Of a DNA stretch of 64,000 nucleotides, positions 46,748 to 58,700 are shown in pieces. Origin of the DNA: Acanthopleura granulata. Taxonomy: Eukaryota; Mollusca; Polyplacophora; Chitonida; Chitonidae. Under the pieces are notes generated by a model. It saw only the letters and a program-made list of their open reading frames with translations. It was not told the DNA's origin and ran no database searches. Each line of letters begins with the position of its first letter. Position 1 is the stretch's first letter. The stretch is from contig JABBOT010000080.1 in NCBI GenBank assembly GCA_016165875.1, forward strand, positions 34,486,364 to 34,550,363, in the 5' to 3' direction. The position numbers and the translations under genes were made by a program.

Positions 46748-49700
46748 GTGAGTATCTGTAATAAAGTTGCAAAGCAGTTCTGTTGTCCTACAATCAGCAG
46801 AGGTTGTATCCTCTTTGCAATAGAAAACTCTCTGTGAATCTAAAGCCTCAGAGTTCCTCAAAGAATGATGAGTATTGTGAAAAAAATTGAATGCCAATTT
46901 TAATTAATAGGAATGAACATTTTGATTTATATTTAATCTGTACTACTTGTGTTCAGATCATGCGGTATGATTTCTTATGTTCTTTCACAACAACTTAAGG
47001 AGTAAAAACACCAGTGAGATCTAATTAACTGATCTATAAAGAAATGAATACATAAAATGAGGTGAATTATGATGGTTTGTGTTTACTTTTGCAGCACGGG
47101 AGCTACAGCAGGTCGCCACTCCTGACAATGTTTCAGAGATACCCGTCCATTGTAAGTGAAATCACAAATTTGCCATTCAGCTGCAGAATATGTCTGTGTT
47201 GGGAAAAACAGTCTGTTAACTTCTAGATATAGCTTTGCTGGATTTCCCGAGAGCTGTGCTTGGTTACCCCAAAGCTCTGTCTCATTTCCCCCTGGCTCCG
47301 CCTGGTATTTCCCAAAACTTTTCATCATTTCCCCATAGCTCTGCCTGGTTTCTCCAAAAGTCTGTCTAGTTTCCCCAGAGCTTTTTCCAATTACCTCAGA
47401 GCTCTGTCAGATCTCCCTGGTTGTCCCTGAGTTCTGCCTGGTGTCCCCAAAGTTTTGACCCATTTCCTGAAAACTCTGCCTGGTTTCCTCAAAGCTCTGA
47501 CTAGTTTTCCAGGAGCTCTGGCTGGTTTCCTCAAAGCTCTGACTAGTTTTCCAGGAGCTCTGCCTGGTTTCCTCAAAGCTCTAACTAGTTTTCCAGGAGC
47601 TCTGCCTGGTTTACTCTAACCAAGCATATGTACTTTGTTGCTGTCTTGTATGCTACATGAAGTTATATTGAAATGTTTTATCATGCAAGTTTGCTGTATG
47701 AACGTTACAGGTAGAGAGTGCAGTACGACATTGTCTGCGTTACTGCACCTCGCAGAGAAGTACTTCAGATCGGATGAGTGACAACTCAGAAAACCCTCTA
47801 CGGACATCATCTTGTAAGTAATACATCAATGACTTATACTTTTCTCCTCAGCTATTCGTTAAGAGTATTGATACATTTTAAAGGAACACTGAACGCGGAC
47901 AGAAATTTTAAAATCCTGTGAAGGCAGTCTCATGGAACAGAACTGTCACCGTGGTGTGAAAATATTTGTGATATTTGACATAATTTTAAATGAATTGGTA
48001 TAATAACTTGAGTAATATCCTTAAGACAAAAAAAAAATGTCTGTTTCTGAACAATTTGCCTGATTCAAGTAACACGAACATATTCTGGATCTGACATTAT
48101 AAATGCAGAAAATAAGATGGAATGACATAATGGAATTTCACAGTTATGTTGGTGTCGCTGGGCAGCCTTAAATGTAACTGAACACGTATAACATAGCCAT
48201 GCATAATTTAGCCAGTGCCATGTCTATGTTTTGGAAGTGACCGGCCAGCGAATGGTGTACACAGGAGCAGAGCTGGAGTACGCTTACTTCATCCACTCTA
48301 TCCACTTCCTAGGCAGTCTGCTGAGCTATACCAGAGGACGAGATCTCTTCCCGATCAAACTGCAGGACAGAGCAGGTAGGTGATGGATGTCCACATGTGG
48401 TTTCATCTCTGTAATATTGAGCTTCAGCCTTGTGCTTCCGGAACATGCTAGCCATAGTGAACGTTTTAGAACTAAAATTTGTTTGTCTTGAAACCTGAAG
48501 CGTTTGCAAGCATACAATATTACTTATCAAGCCATGAAATGATGTTAAAATTTCTTTCCTTTAACACATGTTCAAAGAATTAAAATAATAGCCGGGCCAG
48601 AATGGCAAGTATCGCAAGTAGGCAGAGTAGTTCAAATTTGAACAGGCTGCTGGGCGTTGTAAATTTTGAGTGACAACAGATTTTTGCCTTTCTCATAAGT
48701 AATGTTGCAGTACATGGGATAATATCCAAGGAAAATTAGTCACTAGAAAATGAACCTAAGTTTGTGAAAGGAGGGTGTATTGCAGATTACCCTGGCATAC
48801 TCAAGTGCTAATGTTAATCCTTCAGCTGTGTAAGGGTGCCAGATAATTATTTCATGCATGTATATAATACATATAAATGTACATCATGCAGTGTAGACGA
48901 TCTATTCCAGGTGAGACAGGCATTAAAGTACCTGGTAGTATTTCCATCAGCGGAGGCATCAGTCTGTAATTGCCATTATAAAGTGTCACAATACAAGAGA
49001 CATTTGTTGTATGTATTTACAGAGCCTGTGACTATAACTGACCTGCTGGTAGCCATGGTATCTCTGATAACTGACCCAGACACACCTGGTACACCTCTCA
49101 CAGGTAGCTGGTTATATATTCTATTTCTTCCTACTAATGTAACTTTTCAGAACGTAAAACTTTAAGCTTTCCAAGATTTAAATGCAAAAAAATAAAAAAA
49201 TAAGTGGATTTGATATATAAATCTGTAACGAGTAATTATATGGGCACTTTTTGATTTTTTTTTCTTTTATAAAATGGTCAGAATGTTGCTGCTTTGTGTG
49301 TATTGACAAATGTATTGAATTGATGTACGATATTCTAGACTCAGATGTACGTGTTTGTATGTCAGCATAAATGTAATCTGTAACACATTATATCTAAAGA
49401 AATAGGCACAGCATTGTGGATTTCTAATGTTTTACCTATTTATATGTTTATTTCGTTATTGTTTAATGGTTGTCAGTTTTATGGATGGGGGAAACCTGAA
49501 TAACCTTGGAATAAAGCACCAATCTTGTTTCTGACAAACTTTTCCACATGTGATGTTTTGACTTGCGTGTAATTTTGGTGAATGACAAGTGGTCTGCAAC
49601 AAGTGCAAGATTTTAAAAACGGTCACTGTGAGGGAATACAAATTCCCTGCCTGGAGTGGGATTGAAACCCGCCTCACAGTTCTTACTCTTACTCACAAAG

Positions 49701-52700
49701 CTGTGTCACACTCCCCTATTGTTTTACAGCACGGCTAATAAGAGAATGGGGCTAATACGTTGGGGAAATTTACTTGTTGTAACATGAGGATTTGAAAGTC
49801 CCTGCTACAAAAAATATGAGGAATATATCATCAGTATAGCCATCAAACCAACAGAGACTTGGTGCACTTTCCCACCAATGCGGTCGCTGTGAGTTCAAGG
49901 CCAGCTCATGCTGCCTTCCTCTCCTGTGGGTGGCCGTGGGCTTCCCGTGGGCTCTGCTCGGTTTCCTCCCACGCTTAATGCTGGGATGCTGTTGTATAAG
50001 TGAAATATTCTTGAATTTGTCCTAAAACACCAATCAAATAAATAAATAATAATTAATTTTAAGCTGGAACAAGCAATCACTCATATTCTTGAGTACACTT
50101 TTTTACATGAATAAAATCAAACCAGTTGTTATATTCACATGCTTGTGTTGTAGCTGTTGTTGTTGTTGTTGTGTTCCAGAGAGTTGGTGTCCTCCTCACC
50201 TACTGACCCAGACCTTGAGGGTGCTCTGCAGTACAGAGGAGGTGTGTGAGATCTGCCTGTGTAAGGACAGCATCACTAACTCCCTCCTCACCCCTCTAGA
50301 GCAGTGGCTGGACTCACAGGCAGTAAGTAGTACTCAAACAACACATGTTCTCCTACCAATAGATGTAATTCACAGGTGCTATCCAAGCTTCCATGTCAGG
50401 ATAATTCCTGCTGTACTGGCTGCACAGTTTGGGAACAGTGTGATCTATCTCCTCAGCCCATTCCAACCACTTGAATCCTCTGTCCTCTTCCATACAGAGA
50501 CTGTTTGTGGTTGTGTTTTTCTCATCTGCTGGGCGTGCTTTTGTCCCAGTGTCTCGGTATATTTATTTGCAGTTGGCCTACTGTTCATGTGAATTTCTTT
50601 TCAAGTACTGAAGAAACTAAAATGAAACTTTTGTATGATGTTTATACATCAGCGTTTCATGCAGATGAAATGTTAAGTGGAGAGCGGTTAGAAGCTTTTG
50701 AGCGTTCTGATTGGTTTGGCTCCGGTCTGTCAGATACAAAGTTTTGCATTGGTTCACAGTCCAGTCTTTGTTGGTCAGGCTGTGTAGTTGATGATTTGTT
50801 TCACTGCATGTGACTTACCCTCATAAAGATGACAGACATTGATTTGTTTTCCATGCTAGACTTTCCAAAATGGTTTAACCAAGAATCAGAGGCCAAATGG
50901 GGCCGATTAAAACTAGATATTTTTAAGGCCACAAAAAGGCAAAAGTGAAATATATGCAACTGTCACTGCAGCAGTGGCACTTGTTAACTGCAAACCCTTT
51001 ACATGTACAGGCTTTTTAATCCAATTTCTCTCTCATGATAGCCAGTTAAAATTAGATGTGTTGCTGCATTATTTTATTCCTGAAATGTATAAAAACAATC
51101 CATTTTGAAACCATTTTTTTTAAACAGGCTGATTATGAACAAAACTCTGTTCATTATATTTTTTCGAATGACCCCCTTGTCTGTCAGCTGCAGGACATAT
51201 CCTCTGCCCACCTGCCTAGTGAAGACACGCTGCTGAGGGTAGCTGACATCCTGTCTGTCATTGCCTCCAGCACGCGGGGTAGAAGACATCTGCTCTACGG
51301 ACAGGACAGGACCATCTTCTCCAGAAATGAGTAAGAGAGCGACACACATTGTCTGCATTTTATAAAAGGTCTTTCCATATAAATGTACCCATTTTTTCAG
51401 GTTATGAAGCATTCAGTTGTGATGTGCTGTGTTAAGTTTATACTACTGTAATTCTTCAACCTTTTTGCATGTTTGCAAGTCATTTATTCAAGCATGTGAA
51501 GGTATTATTTTGTGTTGACTGATAAAATTATACTTCTTGTGAAGTCCTGAAACTGGTCAATGGAACCAAGGTGGTTTAGTCTCCAAAATCAAATTACAGA
51601 TGTACATTAATTGCACTGAAAGGTGCTCTTTCATTTTCGAAAAAGTTGAGGAATTAGGTAAGCTACGTTTGGGACAGGGCTGTGGCTGACTCATTATCAT
51701 GAAGACGCTTGTCTTTCAATCACTAGGACAAATCGAAAGTTTACACAGGTCACTGTGGATTATTACACATAATTCTATGTGTATGAGTATTAATGTAAAT
51801 GATTTGCCCAGTTCATGGAAAGGTCATGCCGGCTGTTTTGCGTAAAGTAGTCCAGATTATTACACCGCAGTTATGAAAGATTTGTTTTGATTGGCTATTT
51901 GAAGCCTGACACCATAAATTTCACCAGTTGATTATGGCATCAACAGCGTATCACTCGCCAGTGAAAATAATGAGGTTGTAGTGTGAGAAATACATGTACA
52001 CGTATGTGTTTTCTGCTACCTGTGTCAGTCACACAACTGATATGAGAGAATAACTAGGGTTTTGTTTCCTGCCCTCTCAGGTCAACCGCTGCTCAGGTCA
52101 TCACAGAGTTTACCACCAAAGCATTGGACAACAAGCTGACCCCTGACTTGGCCGACCCTCCGTCCAAGGCCGTCATAGGTGACTTCCTGTACATCTGTCG
52201 TCAACTGTACAACACCTACGAGGGTCTCCTCGTTCTGTCTCGCTATTCGCTACACTCCTGTGTGGCACAGGCCTTACATCAGGTCAGTGGGATTCACTTG
52301 ACATGGTCTGTGACAAGCAGCTCTAAAATTAAGTCTAGAACAGTGACATCTAATAAACTGGAAATTATACATCACTGCATATTTTTTACCTAATATCTGC
52401 TTAATTCATGGTGCTGAAGGGCATCTAAGTTGTTACTATTTCAGCATTTGCATTACTAGTCGGAATAAACCCTAACTCAGGTAAATTGACAAGAGGTCTT
52501 ATTTCAGTGTTTACTATTCACCAAGTGTCACACCATAGTCACTGTTCTGGTTTTTACTCCCCATGCTGTAGTATTACATATTTCTGTTGGTTGGTCTCTT
52601 TACTATAGGCATAACAATTCATGTAATAATAAATCTGAGCTTGAGACGACGTTTTTTTGAAAGTTGTTACCACTATTGATCATTTTGCACTTGTCAACAA

Positions 52701-55700
52701 TGATCAGACTAAGTTTGAGAAGTTAAGAAGTGTTATAGACTTTGGATTTTCTGTCAAGGGTTCTTAATGAAGTATGTAGTGGAGAAAATTGTTGAAAACT
52801 GCAGCAGAAATAAAGTAGATCTGTGTAATGTCAGTAAATGTTATGGCTATTTCGATACTTTGTATCAGGCATGTATAGAAGCTGAGAAAGCACCTACCCC
52901 GACCCCGGGACCCAGTGATGACCGCAAGGGACGCTCCGGTGGACAGTCTGCGTAAGTACAGTCACCTACCCAAAGTGATCATTGTTACCAGGAGTTCATA
53001 CTTGTCATACCAGAAGGTGCAATCTGTAATTAGTCCCTTGGCTATAATTGTGATGTCAGAATTTCTTGTGACACCTTATTTTTCAACACTGGGATAAGAG
53101 TACTGTTAGAACATGTTTTTTTTTCTTAACTGGTATTTGTGTGATGCTATATGTACAGTTAGCAGGTTTGGTGTAATTTTTGCTGTTTTTACAAAAATGT
53201 TTTCTTGTTCTAGGTTGGTCTGGGAAGACACATTGCGAGATAATTTGCTGAATTTTGCCAGCACAGCAAAAGGTATTTTGCTATTACAGCAGACAGGCAG
53301 CCTGAATGAGTGTGTCTCTTACATGTCTGCCAGATATGCCAAAAAACTCCAGGTAACGAACAGAAATGATGGAACATTGATAAACATTATTCAGGCCGAA
53401 ATTTTTATGTTAAAAGTCAGATAGCTGTTTGTGCAAAGGCTCAGAATTGTTCATATGTAGGACAAAGAAATGCTCATGGTGATATATGTCTAATTTGCAA
53501 CGTTACAGTCTAAGATTCACCTCAGCTCTACGGTTTGCATGTATTTTTCATGATTTTGAATTGGAACTACAGGTTTGCAGACATCCAAGTAAAGTTTCAT
53601 GTGTCACAAAGATATACTTAAAATGTATAGAATTTGGCAAATTGTACAGCAAGATGAATGAAGATTTAATTAATTCCACTTTTCTCATCCAATTTCTCAT
53701 TGCAATGCCATATTAATTTTTTTTTCTGAATTCATCATATATTACAGTGGCTTATTCAGGAAAGCAAATTACTCTCTATGAGCTGTTTTCATACAGATGT
53801 CATAATCAGTTGAGTTACCAAATGAGTTGAGTTATGAATTACTTGTTCAAGAAGTTTCAGGGTAGAATGTCCATTATAAAACACGTTTGTGGACAAGTGA
53901 TCTGTAGATTCTCCTACTCTCACTGATAGTAGGATTCAGTCAGTGACACTTGTGACAGTTTGAATAAAGTGATTTTGAAGACAACTTGTGTTTCATCAGT
54001 ATATCAGTTACGTTTCATCAGTACATTTCTGTACATTGCACGTGGGAAAGCTTGTCAGTAACTTGCCAAAGATCATTGCTTTTGCAAAGCATTGTGGTTT
54101 CCTCCATCTATAAAACTGACTGCCAATGTGTAAGTTAGCAATGACTTCATTGACTTTGATAAAACTTGTTGTCAAGAGGTCGTGTAGTATCTCTTCGATA
54201 TGTTAGTTCTACAGCCTGTTCAGACTGAGTACGATTGTTCTCTTTGTCTTCAGGTGAGCAAGTGTGAGAAGTTTGGCTATGGTTACATGGTAACCCAGGT
54301 GGCCACTACAGCCCCAGGCATGGTTGCTCTTCTGAACTCAGGTACATGTATTAAAGTTGGAGCTGGCTAGGGTGTGAAATCTGCATGTTATCAGATCATG
54401 TTTACACGTGTCCTGTTGTTCTGAATTGTGTTTAATAACCATCCACATAGCAATACATGGAACTATATAAACAGATATCAAATAAAGGAATAAGTAAATA
54501 AACCTCTGCGCTACTTCACCATTTTTGGTCACCTTTGACCCTGTTCTTGTCTTACCAGGTTTTATCCAGGCACTTATACACGAGTTGTGGTCAGTTCTGG
54601 AATGTGGGGCATCAGATCAGCCTGTCTTAACCCCCAGGGTCTGGCCAGTTGACCCTATTGACAGACCCTCACACAAGGTTAATTTACTGCATTTCAGATC
54701 AATAAGTGACATTCACATTTCGGGCAGCGCACGACAATGCTCACCACAACAGTGCAACTGTGGTCAGATTAGCCCCCAGTCACGGTCAAGAGCCCATTAG
54801 TGGCCTTGCTACGGCTAATGAAGCTGAAAATTTTGTAGTTGTGGAGTGAAACACTTTGTAGTTGGTGTTTTCAATTTGCCCATTGGTTTTCATACAAGTT
54901 ATTCTGGATGGGAATTCGATTTGCAATGTGTAGTGTCAATAAAACAGATATTTAATGTGCTAAGGATCCCAGTGCTAGGCTACCTGTAAATGATAGCTCA
55001 TCAAGCATATTTAGCACCTGGCGGGATACTGTGTACTGTGAGATTTTCAACATTTAGATTGAAGAAAATTGCAGCCATCTGAAATGCGAATGTTACTTAT
55101 TTCTTTACAGGTACTAGCACCTACATGTATCTACGTATGCACAGGCTTTAGTAAAACATGCTTGCATTATTGCCATCTTCTTGAGTTTAGTGTTCCTCTG
55201 AGGCTTCTGTAAACTTGAGACAGTGATGTTATTTTGGGTGCGTCCATCTGTCACAGTTTGCATTTCATAAGATAACCCTTCCAAATAATGTCTGATTTTG
55301 TCACACCTTAGGGTTTACGTGGGTTCACTTTTTAAAATCTCTGACCAAGTTTGAACACAAACTCAATCCATCCACAAATTTGGCATATTTAATGAATTCC
55401 ACGATTCTGATTGATTGTTGGTTTGTAAGTGATAACTGCTTCAGATATTGTCCAAGTTTGATAGAATTTTGTGTGCAGATATAGTTTATGGTTCCTTGAA
55501 TCAAATACCAATTTGATTCAAGCTGAAGTTTTGCAAGTAATATATAATTGCAGTTAATGTGCTTGTTCTCAATAGCCACTTATTCGCTTGCTCAATGTGC
55601 TGACATCATTCCCGGCTGTGTATGAGGCTCTAGCAGACCAGAGGTTGACAGGCCAGGAGTTTTACTCCCTCAGGCAGATGCCAGACACAGTGGCGGTGAG

Positions 55701-58700
55701 TTGATTACACAACTACATGGCATAACTTGATCAGCAAATGTTTATAACATTTTGATACCGTTTCATGAGAATAAAGGTTTATTATGTCGCCCGTCATTAA
55801 GAGAGGGAAACATAGAGCGATCGTTTTTTCCGTCTGTCCTTCCAGGTCAACTTTGTGGAGAGCACATCTCAGCAACTAAGTGGCATAGGATTCTCAACCC
55901 CGCACAAAGTACTCTTTTAGTTGTCTTCGGAGTTGTCTGCTCTTGCTCATATTTCTCATGTATGTTTAGGGCCTCTCTCGGCAACTATTAGGCATAGGAT
56001 TCTCAAGCTTATGCAAAATGTGCAGAATAACATAAGGCTGATCACTGTCAGTTTATTTTTTCACACTGCAATCTATTTTAGGAGTTGTTGTGTGGTGTTG
56101 TGCATATGTCTCAATTTTGTGCAGAACATATCTCAGCAAATAGTAGGCAGGACTCTCAAACTTACACAAAGTTTGCAAAATGACCTGAACTTGTGAACTG
56201 TCAGGATATTTTTTCACATTTCTGTCTATATTAGAAGTTGTCAGCCCTTACATATTGCTCAAATTTGTGCGCAACATTCTTGAACTCACATAAAGTGTCT
56301 AAAATGAGCACAAATGAAATGTTGCTAGATTTAAACTGAGACGTATGTGCAGAGAATATCTCAGCAACTGTTAGGACTAAGATTCTCATACTCACACAAA
56401 GTGTGCAAAATGACCTGAACTTGTGCATTGGCAGGTTGATATTTTAGCATTTCAACCTCCCCCTGCTATTTTTCTTGCCATGCATATGTCCATGTCATTA
56501 TTGAATCCATACCTCTGTGAAGCATGTCTTTTTCTTTTTGGGTTTTCTTTCATTTGCATCTTATGCAGGTTGTGCATTTGCACACAATTGCACTCAGTCC
56601 AAAAATGTATTAATACTGTGCAGTGGCTGATTGTGCTATATTTATATTTTTCTGGAGGGAAGGGGAGATACACATTTTTGCTATCTCTGACTGAGTGAAA
56701 TTTACCACCTTCCAGAAAGTCAAATATTTTTGGATTCATAGTTGAACACTGATCAGGTAAATAAAAAATCATGTGAATGAAATGCATGAAATTTACATTA
56801 GAATACAGTGAATACATTATTTTTTGGCTTCATCTAAGGCAGTTTGTTTTGTCCTTGAACAAGATTATGTCAATTTCTACATTATATTTATACATAGAAA
56901 TTATCCATTGCAGAGATTAATATACCACCCCAATTCTTCTAATTTTTGGGACACCTGCTCCATCCTTTTTAGCTAACATAAATGTAATGCTGACAGGGAA
57001 AAGAAGTTTCTTTTTTCTTCCATGGTTAGATCATCTAATGACCAACATATTCATGTCTTTACTTCTTCAAAAAACTGGGAGAGAAATGTAACATTTTACA
57101 TTTAGCAGGACTAGTATCTGTCAAAGCAGTTAGAAAGAATTAGGGTATGTCTTATTTTTATCCTACTCTTGTTTTATCTCTGTAACTTCAAAAGCTAATT
57201 ATTTTCATGCGACTGTGATGTTTGCTTTCAGTCCATGATTGATCGGCTGGTCATGGTAAACACTGCTGCCAAGATACAGTCGCTGTTTAACTACGAGCAG
57301 TCACATGTCTGTGGCCTAAGGTGAGCTATTTTCCCAGAAGTAGCCATTCTAATAATTGTCTAAGGGCATTCTAATAGCTTGCCACCAGCCTGCCAACAGT
57401 TTGCCAGTTGATTGTCTGTAGACTGTCACGACTAGAAATGTAGAGTTGGCTGTTAGCTGTATCCACAGGTCAAATCTGCACACTATGCACACTCAACAGA
57501 TGTGGCCGGTAGAGGTTATTGGAAGGTTAGTGGAAGGTTGGTAGATTGATAAACATTGTTGAACACCACGCTTACCATTTGGCTTTGATTTGTGTTTGTA
57601 ATTGGATTTGAGTTTACAAGGCTACATGTGTATATTGTATAGGATCCTGAGTGTGATGATCTCATGTCTGGACACACAGCTGCTGTTGGAGAGTCAGTAT
57701 CAGTTCCAGGAGGCGCTGTTAGTCAGCCAAGGGGAGAATACTCCAGAGCCAAGGTTCGTCCCACAGGAGATACATTCCAACCTTAGTTATTGTTGAGAAC
57801 AACATTATATATTGTTATTTTTTTGTCTACATGGGGTTTGTTTTGAAAAATTACCTCAGAACGAATGTGATAATAGTAGCTCATTCCATTATTTAGCTAA
57901 CCTAATACCATTCAGAAAATTCCAGTAGACCTGTGTGGCATTAGCGCTGACGTGTGCAGTTTCCTACATTGTATGACAAAACATGGCAACAGTGGTCAAT
58001 ATTAACTTTCTGTGATTGTCCACACAACTTTGTATTAAAAGAATGGTTCTGGCAACTGTGGTATTACATTTGCAGCCTGCATCCTAACACGTCGCAACAA
58101 TGACCTGACATCAGTGCCATGCAAAATCAAACAGCTGCAGTGTCATGATCATTACACATGGTACACATCTTCTGCCAGGGGACAGCTCATTGATTATGCC
58201 GTTTGTTTTAATAAGCAAGACAACTGTGAAGGGCATACTTGTTCACAACTCTAGATATATTGGCAGTCTTGAACTCTTTTCTCCCTTGGAGCTCAGCATT
58301 AGGTTATACATCAGATACTGGTCGTTCTGGTGTCAAAATACTCTATTGTGATTGGCTGGGGTGTTGTGAACAATGAGTGTGTGTGATCAGATTCAGACTT
58401 GGCTGGCGTGAATTGAATACAATCCAAACACTGCTGTTGAGAAATTTGGATTTTAGATAAGACATATGATTTAGTGGAAACAACTTGTTGTTTTTTCAGA
58501 CTTGTGACAAGTGATGCCAGACCATCTAAAGACAGGTATGTGCATTTATCCTGCAGCGAACAAAACACTCTGGTTTTCTTTGGACAGTAATAGTCGAGGT
58601 ATGTGTATATTTATATATCCTACAGAGGAGGTTATGCACTTCTGATGGCTCAACAGTAGAGACAATGCCATGATATAATAGTATCCTCTATAGCCTCACA

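Noticed and set aside
50089..50592. 167-codon plus-strand frame
   Set aside because: Only 50180-50322 is an exon (TBC1D32 exon 14); the rest is intron read-through.
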